This document shows, piece after piece, positions 53,284 to 61,791 of a stretch of 64,000 bases of DNA. Source of the DNA: Amycolatopsis echigonensis (GTDB lineage: Bacteria > Actinomycetota > Actinomycetes > Mycobacteriales > Pseudonocardiaceae); assembly GCF_014174495.1 (NCBI RefSeq), contig NZ_JACJHR010000018.1, positions 1 through 64,000 of the forward strand, given 5' to 3'. Positions within the stretch are counted from its first letter, which is position 1. Each line of letters opens with the position of its first letter. Position numbers and translations under genes: made by a program. The notes beneath the pieces are model-generated. The model saw only the letters and a list, made by a program, of their open reading frames with translations, did no database searches and was not told the DNA's origin.

Positions 53284-54687
53284 TCAGATGGGGGCGCGGC
53301 CCCAGGTGACGGCATCGCGGACCGCGGCGGGGAGCTTGTCGACGACTGCCTGGTCGAGCCGCAGCCCGAGGGCGTCGTTGAAACTCGAGAATGCCAGCCG
53401 GAGCACCAAGAACAGTGTCGCGGCGAAGATCTGGTCATCGGTGAAGCCGGCGCGGCGGAGGTCGTCGACGTCGGCGGAGGTGGTCGCGTTCGGGTCTCGT
53501 ACGACCTTGCGCGCCCACCCGGCGAGCGCCTTCTCGTCCGGCGGCAGCGCGTCGTCGTCCCCGCGCAGGGCGCTTGCCGGCACGTCGGGGTCGTCCGCCC
53601 ACTTGGCGTACTTGCCGCCCCACGCGTACGCGCAGGCCGAGTCGCCGAGGGTGGCGGCCATGGCGGTGGTGAGCACCCCGCGCTGGCGAAGCGAGAGGCC
53701 GCCGAACTTCGCGGCGCTTCGCTGCAGCGCGAACAGGTCGTCGAACGCGCCCGGCATGCGCGCCCAGAGCTTGGTCACCGTCCAGACGAAGCCGTCCTCG
53801 TCGAGGTCTGCCTGCCGCGACTGCTCGGCGTACTCGCTCGGGGGGTACCAACCGAGGAAGGAGCCGGTGAAGTCACCCTCGTACGATTCGGGCACCTCCA
53901 CGGGGCGCCTCGCGGTGAATCCCGCGACGTTGATCTTCGCCCGCAGCGGCAGACCGTCGCGGACGTGCCCGGCCGCGAGTTCCACGCACCTCCGGTGGAA
54001 TTCCTCCGCGCCGACCTGCTCGATCGCTTCGTAGGCCGGCCCGGTCGAGGCCAGCGCACGCGCGAACTGCTCGGGATCGGCGAACTCCCATACGAACGGG
54101 ATGTCGAGGCGCTCGATGTCAGCGAAGCCGGCGTCCGCGAGCAGCCGCTCGCCGACGCCGGGTCTGCCCATCTGATTCATGTCAGCCTGGTTCCGGACCT
54201 GCGGCTCCGCGGCAAGGGTGAACGGGCTCAGCGACCAGGCTCCGGGCGAAGCCTTGATGTGCCCCCACACGGTCATGCCGAATCGGCCGCCCGGCTTGAG
54301 CACGCGCAGTGCCTCGGCCATCGCGTTCGGAGTGGTGGCCCAGATGCCGCGAAAGCTCGTCACCACGTCGAAGCTCGCGCTGTCCCAGGGCAGCTCGTTC
54401 ATGTCTCCGACGCGGACGTCGCCGTCAGGGTTCCGGTCGCGCGCCACCGCGACCAGTCTCGGCGAGGCGTCGATGCCGGCGACCTGGGCGCCGCGCAGCG
54501 AGGCGAGTTCGAGCGCCAGCCCGGCGCCGCAGGCGAGGTCCAGCAGGCGGTCGCCGACGGCCACCCCCAGAGCATGGTGCAGTCCGACGTATTCGCGGAC
54601 GTTCGACGGTTCGGACAGCGTCGCGAAATCCGCGGCCAGCCGCCCCCACCCGGCGTCTACTGCTTCCCATTGCTTCATGCCGCTCAT
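53284..54687 (-). CDS. Fusion of SAM-dependent methyltransferase and CMD/AhpD-like domain
   Basis: A 467-aa two-domain protein. Residues about 5-265 are a class I methyltransferase: RLLDLACGAGLALELA (motif I), GIDASPRLVAVARDR, LPWDSASFDVVTSFRG, VLKPGGRFGMTVWG. Residues about 310-467 resemble the carboxymuconolactone decarboxylase/AhpD fold, with LTTAMAATLGDSACAYAWGG and FTDDQIFAATLFLVLRLAFS; the redox CxxC is replaced by CAYA. The start MSGMKQW at 54687 is taken because a palindrome abuts it. The fusion joins methylation to a redox-type helical domain. Substrate unknown. Confidence 0.85.
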   Translation of the reverse strand: MSGMKQWEAVDAGWGRLAADFATLSEPSNVREYVGLHHALGVAVGDRLLDLACGAGLALELASLRGAQVAGIDASPRLVAVARDRNPDGDVRVGDMNELPWDSASFDVVTSFRGIWATTPNAMAEALRVLKPGGRFGMTVWGHIKASPGAWSLSPFTLAAEPQVRNQADMNQMGRPGVGERLLADAGFADIERLDIPFVWEFADPEQFARALASTGPAYEAIEQVGAEEFHRRCVELAAGHVRDGLPLRAKINVAGFTARRPVEVPESYEGDFTGSFLGWYPPSEYAEQSRQADLDEDGFVWTVTKLWARMPGAFDDLFALQRSAAKFGGLSLRQRGVLTTAMAATLGDSACAYAWGGKYAKWADDPDVPASALRGDDDALPPDEKALAGWARKVVRDPNATTSADVDDLRRAGFTDDQIFAATLFLVLRLAFSSFNDALGLRLDQAVVDKLPAAVRDAVTWGRAPI

Positions 54688-54688
54688 A

Positions 54689-54708
54689 GTTGACGCTGCG
54701 GCGTCAAC
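54689..54708. promoter_or_regulatory. Palindrome at the start of the methyltransferase-AhpD gene
   Basis: GTTGACGC (54689-54696) and GCGTCAAC (54701-54708) form a perfect 8-bp inverted repeat with a 4-bp spacer, one base upstream of the ATG. It looks like an operator for a dimeric repressor or MerR-type protein; if transcription starts nearby, the mRNA would be leaderless or short-leadered. Confidence 0.55.
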
Positions 54709-54835
54709 GCACAAGGGAGGCGGGTTGCCGTCGGTCGCATCGCTCAACCCGTGTTGATCGAACCGACTAGACGATTGAGTCCTCAAACGGATCTTCGGGT
54801 GCGTTGTTGCCTTGGGCGCGGACGGAGGTGGTTTA

Positions 54836-55019
54836 TGACGAACAGCCTGGACGCCCTCTGGACCGCACTGTGCGTGCACCTGGAAGGCGTCGGCCTTGGG
54901 GTGGACGCGTGATCGTCGGCGCGGCCGTAAGTTTCGGCTGTCGGGTGCGGAGCTGTTGTATGCGGCCTCGCGGGAAGGAGTTCTGTCGGCGTCTTCTCCG
55001 GCAGTCCCGGTTGCACTGG
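54836..55019 (+). pseudogene. Probable IS982-type transposase 5' fragment
   Basis: ATG 54836 opens MTNSLDALWTALCVHLEG, similar to the usual N-terminus of IS982 family transposases (MTxxLDALxTALYV). After a stop at 54911, a second frame gives RRGRKFRLSGAELLYAASR, like the RGRPPKLSDAEL segment that follows in those proteins. The remainder is missing; the NmrA gene begins (its 3' end) at 55020. No terminal repeats were identified. Assignment by recalled pattern only. Confidence 0.45.
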
Positions 55020-55868
55020 TCAGCGCCAGAGGTCGGCCGCGGCGCGGGCGTAGTCGGCGAAGGAGACTGGCGGCCGGCCGGTGATGCGCTGGACGTCGTC
55101 GGTCACGGCGGCGGCCGAGTCGTTGCGGATGCCTTCGTACATGGTGGCGTAGAAATCGGCGACCCGACCAGGCGTGCCGCCGCCGAGCATGGCTTCGCGG
55201 AATGCGTCCGGGTCCATCGCTTGATACCGCACGGGCTTTCCGGCGGCATCGCCCACGATCGCGGCCATGTCTGAAAAGGACAGTGAATCAGGTCCGGTGA
55301 GCGAGTACGTCTTGTGCTGGTGGCCGTCTTGGGTCAGGGCGACCGCGGCCGCGGCGGCGATGTCCTCGACGGAGATCGGCGCGACCCGGCCGTCGCCCGC
55401 GGGGACCGCGACGACACCGGTGCGGATGCCCCGCACGATCGCGGGGTGTTCGGAGAAGTTCTCGGCGAAGACGTTGGGGCGCAGAATCGTCGCGGGCACC
55501 GGCCCGGTTTCGAGGAATCGCTCCACCCGGTGCAGCGGGAAGTCCTCACCGCACAGATGCGCCGTCGCGGCGGACAGGTGGACCACTCTGCGCACCCCGG
55601 CGGCCTTGGCGTCGTCCAGCAGCGCCGCGACCTGCGTCGTGGGGTCGGAGCTGGTCGGCAACCACTGGTAGACCGCGTCCACGCCTTCCAGCGCGGGCGG
55701 GTAGGTCGCCGGGTCGCTCCAGTCGAAGCGGACCGGCGTCACCGGACCCTCCGGGCACCTCGGGGTTCGGCTCGGCACCCGGATCGCGTGTCCCCGCTCG
55801 GCCAGCAACGACACCACCCGGCCTCCGGTGCGGCCGGTCGCGCCGAGAACAAGAACTGTGGCAGACAC
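55020..55868 (-). CDS. NAD(P)-binding oxidoreductase, NmrA family
   Basis: A 282-aa atypical short-chain dehydrogenase. The motif VLVLGATGRTGGRVV binds the nucleotide; HLSAATAHL, ILRPNVFAENFSEH and ISVEDIAAAAAVAL are characteristic of the NmrA branch. GTG 55868 (VSATVLVL) with GAGGA five bases upstream is preferred to a GTG at 55904. It diverges from an AraC regulator with 131 bp between starts, a typical regulator-target pair. Paralog of the enzyme at 48342. Substrate unknown. Confidence 0.9.
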   Translation of the reverse strand: MSATVLVLGATGRTGGRVVSLLAERGHAIRVPSRTPRCPEGPVTPVRFDWSDPATYPPALEGVDAVYQWLPTSSDPTTQVAALLDDAKAAGVRRVVHLSAATAHLCGEDFPLHRVERFLETGPVPATILRPNVFAENFSEHPAIVRGIRTGVVAVPAGDGRVAPISVEDIAAAAAVALTQDGHQHKTYSLTGPDSLSFSDMAAIVGDAAGKPVRYQAMDPDAFREAMLGGGTPGRVADFYATMYEGIRNDSAAAVTDDVQRITGRPPVSFADYARAAADLWR

Positions 55869-55999
55869 GCGTTCCTCACACGGTAGGGTCGAATCGGCAA
55901 CCACAGCACCATATGAACGGGTTATCGACGCACGCCATGACAGCTCTCGACAGATTCATATCCGATCGGCGCCGTGCCAGAGCGAATCGGGTATAGCGG

Positions 56000-56989
56000 G
56001 TGACGGCGAAAGCAGCCGGTCGTGAGCGCGACCAGGTGGCCGACGTCGTGGGCCACGTCGTCGCCGCCCTCCGCCGCGGCGGCGTTGTCTACGGAAGGGC
56101 GCTGGTGCGCGCCCCCTGGGGCATCGCGTTCGAGTCGCGGTCGATCGCCACCATCTACGTCGTGATCGCCGGTTCCCTCGTGCTCGTCCCCGACGGCGGA
56201 CAGCCTCTGCATCTCGCCCAGGGTGATGTCGCGTTGCTGCCGTCCGGTGCCGGACACGTTGTCGCCGACACCCCAGGCCGGCCGGCTCCCACGGTGCGAG
56301 AGCTGTTCGGCGCCGACCTGGAGGAGCTGTCGTCCACCGATCTCGTCATCGACGGCGACGGTCCCGAGACCGTTCTGGTCTGCGGCGCGTACCTGGTCGA
56401 ACGGACGCCGCAGCACCCGTTCATCGCCTCCTTGCCCGACGTCGTGCATGTCACGGCGGGCCAGATGCGCGGCACCAGCCTCGCCGCCGCCGTGCACTTG
56501 CTCACCACCGAGGTCGACCACGCCGGCCGCGGCACGCCCGCCGTGGTGGCTTCGCTGCTCGACCTGCTGTTCACCTACACTTTGCGGTCCTGGTTCCTTG
56601 ACCAGCCTGATCAGCCGGCCGGGTGGGCCCGCGCGCTCCACGACCCCGCGGTGGGCCCCGCGCTCGCGCTCTTGCACGACGACCCCGGCAGACCCTGGAC
56701 CGTGGAGGCGCTCGCGCGCGCCGTCGGCGTCCCGCGTGCCCGGTTCAGTCGCCGCTTCACGTCGACGACCGGGCACACGCCGATGGAATACCTCGGTATC
56801 TGGCGGATGACCGTGGCCGCCCGCCTGCTGCGCGAGGGCCAAGCCCCGCTGCGCCAGATCGCCCGGAAGGTGGGTTACGACTCGGAATTCGCGTTCGCTC
56901 GTGCTTTCAAACGGGTCGTCGGTCACGCTCCCGGTCGTTATCGGGCGATGCACCATAGCCAGGAGGATTCCGCTGATACGCGGCAGTGA
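56000..56989 (+). CDS. AraC family regulator with cupin domain
   Basis: A 329-aa transcription factor. The N-terminal cupin region (residues about 20-180) has YVVIAGSLVLVPDGGQPLHL and VALLPSGAGHVVAD. The C-terminal double HTH (about 225-315) has WTVEALARAVGVPRARFSRRF and then IARKVGYDSEFAFARAFKRVVG. GTG start at 56000. It is divergent from the NmrA-type oxidoreductase gene, which it probably regulates. The remnant at 47722 is its broken relative. Confidence 0.93.
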   Translation: MTAKAAGRERDQVADVVGHVVAALRRGGVVYGRALVRAPWGIAFESRSIATIYVVIAGSLVLVPDGGQPLHLAQGDVALLPSGAGHVVADTPGRPAPTVRELFGADLEELSSTDLVIDGDGPETVLVCGAYLVERTPQHPFIASLPDVVHVTAGQMRGTSLAAAVHLLTTEVDHAGRGTPAVVASLLDLLFTYTLRSWFLDQPDQPAGWARALHDPAVGPALALLHDDPGRPWTVEALARAVGVPRARFSRRFTSTTGHTPMEYLGIWRMTVAARLLREGQAPLRQIARKVGYDSEFAFARAFKRVVGHAPGRYRAMHHSQEDSADTRQ

Positions 56990-57108
56990 CCCGTGGTTGC
57001 CTTCGCGGATCGGCCAACGGTGCCTCACCAAAATCGGGGAACCAACGGCACCGACGCTACGGATTCACCGCCTGGGGGTTTTGAAAGAAACCGCGCGCTC
57101 GGAGCTGG

Positions 57109-57546
57109 TCACGGTGCGAGGGTTTGCAGGGCCGACGGGGCGTTGTAGCAGCGAGGGGAGCCGACTGGGCCGCTGGGCACCGGGATCCGGGTGCTGCCGA
57201 TCGCGGCGGTCGCGCCGCACACCTGCACCGGCAGCAGGCTCGTGCCGGGACGTCCGGGCTCGCCGCCGTTGTCGCATTCCCGTGCGGACGCGGGGCCGCC
57301 GACCACGGGCACGCTGTATCCGCATACCTGCACGGGCGCGGCCGAGATGTTCGGATTTCCGCCGTCCGCGTTGGCGCACCGGCCCGACGACGCGGAGCCG
57401 CCGATCGTGCCGATCGGCGCGCTGCTGCCGCAGATCTGCAGCGGTACTCCGTTCACGTTGGCGGCCGAAGCGGGCGACTGCGCGAGCAGGAGTCCCGCGG
57501 CGGCGCTCCCGAGGGTTAGTGCGAGGGCGGTGACTGCGCGTTTCAT
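57109..57546 (-). CDS. Secreted chaplin-like protein with three repeats
   Basis: A 145-aa exported protein. Signal peptide at residues 1-28 (AVTALALTLGSAAAGLLLA, then ASA). Three repeats of about 35 residues follow: NGVPLQICGSSAPIGTIGG, AAPVQVCGYSVPVVGG, and LLPVQVCGATAAIG, each with a second Cys about 15 residues later. The pattern P-x-Q-hydrophobic-C-G-x3-P resembles chaplin (DUF320) domains, which form amyloid-like coats on aerial hyphae. It is downstream of a related gene on the same strand. No sortase signal is present. Confidence 0.65.
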   Translation of the reverse strand: MKRAVTALALTLGSAAAGLLLAQSPASAANVNGVPLQICGSSAPIGTIGGSASSGRCANADGGNPNISAAPVQVCGYSVPVVGGPASARECDNGGEPGRPGTSLLPVQVCGATAAIGSTRIPVPSGPVGSPRCYNAPSALQTLAP

Positions 57547-57626
57547 GGCAATCCCTTTCTGCCGGGTGCGGGGCGGCCCGAATCGGTGGAAATACTCGGG
57601 CCGCCCGCGCCCGCTGTGGGTGTGTG

Positions 57627-57983
57627 TCAGTTGACCGAAGCGTTCGTGCAGTCGCCGCTCTTCGCGGGCGATCCCGCGAGCACGCCGCCGCCGACAATCG
57701 GCGTGTTCGAGCCGCAAATCTGCCACGGCAGCACATTCGCGTTGGTCCCGGAGGGCGTGTACGCATTCCGGCAATTCCCGGAGGTCGCGCCCGAGCCGGC
57801 TCCCAGCAACCCGCCCACGATCGGCGTGTTCGAACCGCAGATCTGCCACGGAGCGCCGTTGAGATTGTTATTTCCGGGCGGGGTCGGAAGCGTCGCCGCC
57901 GACGCGGTGCCCCCGCCGAACGCGAACATGCCCGCGGCCGCCGCGGCGATCGCACCTGCCGCCGCCAATTTCCTGATCTGCAT
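57627..57983 (-). CDS. Secreted chaplin-like protein with two repeats
   Basis: A 118-aa exported protein. Signal peptide residues 1-29 (LAAAGAIAAAAAGMFAFGG, ASA). Two nearly equal repeats follow: NGAPWQICGSNTPIVGG and NVLPWQICGSNTPIVGG, each closed by a later Cys (GNCRNA, GDCTNA). The 14-residue core PWQICGSNTPIVGG is identical in both. Chaplin-like by pattern; function in aerial growth is inference. It lies 80 bp upstream of the three-repeat gene and is probably in one operon with it. Confidence 0.65.
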   Translation of the reverse strand: MQIRKLAAAGAIAAAAAGMFAFGGGTASAATLPTPPGNNNLNGAPWQICGSNTPIVGGLLGAGSGATSGNCRNAYTPSGTNANVLPWQICGSNTPIVGGGVLAGSPAKSGDCTNASVN

Positions 57984-58521
57984 GATTGTCCTTTCCCTGC
58001 TGGTGAATTCAAGGCAATTCTCCGGTGCGGGGACCAGTGCAACCGAGTGTTGGTTATGCGACAGGAATGGGCAACCATTCGGACGCGAACGGGGTCACCC
58101 CGGCGGCGGCTCGATACCCGTCATAGCGCCGCCGTCGATATTCGAAGCCGCTGAATCGCTCGCCTGGGTATTCTCTCCCGGCCGCGAGACACCCGGGGTA
58201 GCCCGCGAAGAAGCGCGTCGGCAGTTTCATGCGGAGTGGCATCGGTGACGACCGGCTGTGCTGGCAGCCGCTTCCGCTGCCGCGCGGCGCCCGTGACGGT
58301 CCATCCGGCAGCGATCATCCGGGCTTCCCGGCTGGTGCCCGTCCGTCTCGTCGACGGCTCAGCTCGCCGCGCGGTGACGGAAGAGTCACGTGGGCTTTGT
58401 GACGCGGGTGGGATTCCGCCGACGCCGCGTGTCGCGCCCACGCGGATCGCGTCGCGTCGGAGAGTCTGTGCCGGCTGGCGTCCCGGACGGGCAGGGACGC
58501 CTCCGGCAGGAAGGGAAAAGC
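57984..58521. other. Divergent intergenic region between chaplin-like and HNH-like genes
   Basis: 538 bp holding the promoters of two divergent units. A minus-strand frame of 62 codons at 58054-58242 lacks a ribosome site and was not accepted. A GTGACGG...GTCAC pair near 58374-58388 forms a small hairpin. No c-di-AMP riboswitch core was found. Confidence 0.45.
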
Positions 58522-59220
58522 GTGCGGAATAAGGGTTTTCGTCCGGCTAGGGCGGTTCGTCTGGCTGGTGTCGTCGCGGCGGGGGTGCTGGCGTGCGCCG
58601 CGTGCACGTCGAGCCATAGCTCAGGCCACCAGGCCGCGGGCGGCGAATCGCCGAGCCTGGCCGGCGACCATGCGGGCCTGGCCGCCGGGAACTCCTCGAC
58701 CCCGGTGCCGGGCACGGGCTCGTGTCGTCTGGGCAGCCGCAACGGGCAGCCGGTCCCGGATCCGGCCTGCACGCCCGGGGCGGTGAATCCGCAGGTGAAC
58801 CAGGCGGACATCGGGTCCACGGTGTGCAAGAGCGGCTGGACCAAGACCGTGCGGCCTCCGACGTCCAAGACCAACAGCATGAAGGCGGCCACGGCGAAGG
58901 CTTACAGCCTCCAGCCGGGTGCGACCGGCGAGTACGACCATCTCGTCTCGCTCGAGCTCGGGGGCGCGCCGGACGACCCGCGCAATCTGTGGGTCGAGCC
59001 GGGGAAGATCCCCAACCCGAAGGACGCGGTCGAGAACAAGCTCAAGGACGCCGTCTGCAGCGGCCTGATTCCGTTGACCACCGCGCAGACCGCGATCGCG
59101 CATTCCTGGACCACCGCGTTCGACGACGCCGGGTTGCGCGTCAACGGCGGAACCGTGTGCCTGCGCGCCGACCCCCACAAATGTGTCAAAGGGCAGCGGG
59201 GAGACGACACCGGCGAGTAG
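58522..59220 (+). CDS. Secreted HNH-like protein, possible lipoprotein
   Basis: A 232-aa exported protein. It starts VRNKGFRPARAVRLAGVVAAG with a hydrophobic stretch ending LACAAC, where one of the cysteines could be lipidated. A Ser/Gly-rich linker follows. The C-terminal domain (about residues 85-220) has GEYDHLVSLELGGAPDDPRNLW and NPKDAVENKLKDAVC; the D-H and later N are the HNH/His-Me finger pattern. A secreted or surface nuclease is plausible, but the final catalytic His is not obvious. GTG start with GCAGGAAGGG upstream. Confidence 0.72.
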   Translation: MRNKGFRPARAVRLAGVVAAGVLACAACTSSHSSGHQAAGGESPSLAGDHAGLAAGNSSTPVPGTGSCRLGSRNGQPVPDPACTPGAVNPQVNQADIGSTVCKSGWTKTVRPPTSKTNSMKAATAKAYSLQPGATGEYDHLVSLELGGAPDDPRNLWVEPGKIPNPKDAVENKLKDAVCSGLIPLTTAQTAIAHSWTTAFDDAGLRVNGGTVCLRADPHKCVKGQRGDDTGE

Positions 59221-59233
59221 TCGCTGCCTGCCG

Positions 59234-59267
59234 GGTTCCCCCGGAACCGTCCGGATCCGGGGGAACC
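59234..59267. terminator. Hairpin between convergent HNH-like and transporter genes
   Basis: GGTTCCCCCGGA (59234-59245) and TCCGGGGGAACC (59256-59267) make a perfect 12-bp stem with a 10-nt loop, 14 bp after the HNH-like stop and before the convergent transporter stop. Suitable as a bidirectional terminator. Confidence 0.7.
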
Positions 59268-59335
59268 GGTCCCGTTCAGGAACGTCGAGCTTCCCGGCCG
59301 GGAGGCCAACCGCCGGAGTTCCAGTGAAGGCGCCG

Positions 59336-60772
59336 TCAACGCGCGGACGGATCTTCGACTGGAACTCCGCCGGTCGCCTGGTCCGGCGTGAGCAGCTCCG
59401 AGGTGGAGGCGAGAGGTGCCGAACCCGGCAGGGCGCGGCCGGCTGGCTCCTTCAGGGACAGCGTGGCCAGGAGTCCGATCACGCCGGCTCCGATCAGGTA
59501 GTAGCCCGGCCAGTCCAGGTTGCCGGTGCCGGTCACCGCGACACCGATGACAGTCGGGGCGGTGCCGGCGAACGCGGAGACGAAGATGTTGAAGATGATC
59601 GACAGGCTGCCGTAGCGGATGAAGGTCGGGAACAGAGCGGGCAAAGTGGACGGTGTCACGGCGGCGAAGCACAGCAGGGTGAAGCCCATGATGAACAGAC
59701 CGGCGACCTGTCCGGCCAGACCGTGGCGCAGCAGCCAGACCGAGGGAAGGCCGGCGACGACGAGCAAGAGACTGCCGGTGAGCAGGATCGGTTTGCGGCC
59801 GATGCGGTCGCTCAGCTTGCCGACGAAGAGGATCACGGCGAGCATCGCGATCATGACGATCACCTGCAGCGTGCTCGACACCGACTCGCTGGTGCCGGTC
59901 ACGCCGTGGCTGGGGAGCGTGCCGGTGAGGTAGGTCGGCACGTAGTTCGTCAGCACGTAGTTGGTGACGTTCCAGGCGATGACGAGACCGCCCGCGATCC
60001 AGGCCTCCGACCGGTGTTTCGTGAGCAGGACGCGGAACATCCGGCGCAGCGACATGGTGGCCATGGCCGGCGACCGGCGCATCAGCTGGCGGAACGCCGG
60101 AGTCTCTTCGAGCCGCAGCCGGAGGTAGATCCCGACCGCGCCGACCGGGAGCGCGATCATGAACGGGATCCGCCAGCCCCACGCCAGCAGGTCGTCCTGC
60201 GGCAGCACGGTGATCAGCAGGGCGCTGATCCCTGCGCCGAGCGTGTAGCCGACCAGGGTGCCGAATTCCAGCCAGCTGCCGAAGAAGCCGCGGCGGCGGT
60301 CCGGGGCGTACTCGGCGACCAGGGTGAGCGCTCCGGCGTATTCGCCGCCGGCGGAGAAGCCTTGCAGCATCCGGATGAACAGCACGATCAGCGGCGCGGC
60401 GATCCCGATCGTGCCGTAGCTGGGCACGAGCCCGAGCAGAAGCGTGGCGCCCGCCATCAGGAGGACGGTCGCGGACAGCACCCGGGTGCGGCCGATCCGG
60501 TCGCCGAGCGGGCCCAGGATGAACCCGCCGAGCGGGCGGACCAGGAACGCCGCGGCGAACGTGGCGAGTGTGAGCACCGGCGCCCAGCTTCCTGCTTCGG
60601 GGAAGAAAACCCGGTCCAGCGCGATGGCGGCGAGATAGGAATAAATGCCGAAGTCGTACCATTCGGCGACATTGCCGACCGCGGCGGCCATCGAGGCTCG
60701 GCGGATCGTTTTCTCGTCTTCGATCGCGATCGCGCCGACGGTCCCTCCGGGGCCCTCCGGTGCCGCGGTCAC
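59336..60772 (-). CDS. MFS transporter, metabolite:H+ symporter (MHS) family
   Basis: A 478-aa permease with twelve helices, related to ProP and shikimate/betaine-type symporters. NVAEWYDFGIYSYLAA in helix 1 and LVRPLGGFILGPLGDRIGRTR between helices 2 and 3 are the MHS signature. Later GKLSDRIGRKP repeats the loop motif. GTG start with GGAGGAAA six bases upstream. It is next to an IclR regulator and a Rieske oxygenase system, so it probably imports the substrate of that pathway. A small zwitterion or carboxylate is likely (inference). Confidence 0.92.
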   Translation of the reverse strand: MTAAPEGPGGTVGAIAIEDEKTIRRASMAAAVGNVAEWYDFGIYSYLAAIALDRVFFPEAGSWAPVLTLATFAAAFLVRPLGGFILGPLGDRIGRTRVLSATVLLMAGATLLLGLVPSYGTIGIAAPLIVLFIRMLQGFSAGGEYAGALTLVAEYAPDRRRGFFGSWLEFGTLVGYTLGAGISALLITVLPQDDLLAWGWRIPFMIALPVGAVGIYLRLRLEETPAFRQLMRRSPAMATMSLRRMFRVLLTKHRSEAWIAGGLVIAWNVTNYVLTNYVPTYLTGTLPSHGVTGTSESVSSTLQVIVMIAMLAVILFVGKLSDRIGRKPILLTGSLLLVVAGLPSVWLLRHGLAGQVAGLFIMGFTLLCFAAVTPSTLPALFPTFIRYGSLSIIFNIFVSAFAGTAPTVIGVAVTGTGNLDWPGYYLIGAGVIGLLATLSLKEPAGRALPGSAPLASTSELLTPDQATGGVPVEDPSAR

Positions 60773-60951
60773 CGCGTTTCCTCCGTTCGGCCGGTCATGG
60801 ATTCGGGCGGCGTGCAGCGGCAGGGATTCATGATCGTCCTTGAGTCATGAGGCGGCTGATATATCTATTGACGCTATTAGGTGTGTCACGGCTGGTCAAG
60901 GGCGTCCGCGAAGCGTCCATTGAGGACAGTGGGGTTACCGGCGGGTTCGGA

Positions 60952-61716
60952 TCAGGCGTCCGCGAAGCGGTGGAGGCGCTCGAGGATCTCTTCGGCGCCG
61001 TCGGCGAGAATTCGCGCGACCTCGCGGAAATCCCTGGGGCGCAAGGATGTTTTTCCGGCTGACACGCTGAGCGCGCCGACGATCCGGCCGCCTGGTCCGC
61101 GCACCGCGACGGCGACCGAGTTGAGGTCCGGTTCGAGTTCCCCGCTCGTCGCCGCCCAGCCGCGGTCGCGCGTCCGGTTCAGATCGGCGAGCAGCACGCC
61201 GGGTGCGGTGATGGTGTGCGGGGTGAAGCGTTCGCGCGGCCGCTCGAGCATTTCGCCGAGTTCTTCGAAGCCGAAACTGGCGAGCAGGACTTTCCCGCTC
61301 GCGGTCGCGTGCAGCGGCGCGCGCAGGCCGATCCAGTTGCGTTCCGTCTCCGGCTCTTGGACGACGGCGGTGACGCCGTCTGCTTCCCGGACGCTCAGGC
61401 TCACGGTGCCGCGGAGTTCGGCGGCGAGGCGGACGCAGACCGGGCGGCTTTCGCGCGCGATGTCCAGTTGCGTGGCAGTCGCCCCGGCGAGCCGGACGAT
61501 CCCGAAGCCGAGCCGGTACCGGCCCCGGTTCCCGGTCTGCTCGACGAGCCGGAACCGTTCGAGCGCCGACATCATCCGCGACGCGGTCGACTTGTGCACG
61601 CCTATTTCGCGGGCCAGATCGGTCAGTCGGGACGGCCCGTTCCGGGCCAGCAGCACCAGGATCGACAGTGCTCTTTCGACGGCCTGGGTGGTCGAGCGCG
61701 GCTCGGTGTTGTTCAT
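60952..61716 (-). CDS. IclR family transcriptional regulator
   Basis: A 254-aa regulator. The winged helix has QAVERALSILVLLARNG and LAREIGVHKSTASRMMSAL; the effector domain has LHATASGKVLLASF and a C-terminal VGALSVSAGKTSL. ATG 61716 with GGAG eight bases upstream is preferred to an ATG 23 codons earlier. It is divergent from the Rieske ferredoxin gene, over an inverted repeat, and on the same strand as the transporter. Likely controls both directions, responding to the pathway substrate. Confidence 0.93.
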   Translation of the reverse strand: MNNTEPRSTTQAVERALSILVLLARNGPSRLTDLAREIGVHKSTASRMMSALERFRLVEQTGNRGRYRLGFGIVRLAGATATQLDIARESRPVCVRLAAELRGTVSLSVREADGVTAVVQEPETERNWIGLRAPLHATASGKVLLASFGFEELGEMLERPRERFTPHTITAPGVLLADLNRTRDRGWAATSGELEPDLNSVAVAVRGPGGRIVGALSVSAGKTSLRPRDFREVARILADGAEEILERLHRFADA

Positions 61717-61791
61717 TGCGCAACTCCTCGTCCGGGTGGGCGAAGCAGGAAATCCATCGTTGACGGATGGGGGCGGCTGCCTCATCGTGTG

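Noticed and set aside
58054..58242. Minus-strand 62-codon open frame upstream of the chaplin-like genes
   Set aside because: No ribosome site, mixed codon third positions and no family resemblance.
58240..58521. c-di-AMP (ydaO-type) riboswitch upstream of the HNH-like gene
   Set aside because: The region has small hairpins but lacks the conserved GGGGAACC and CAGCTAACC-type cores.
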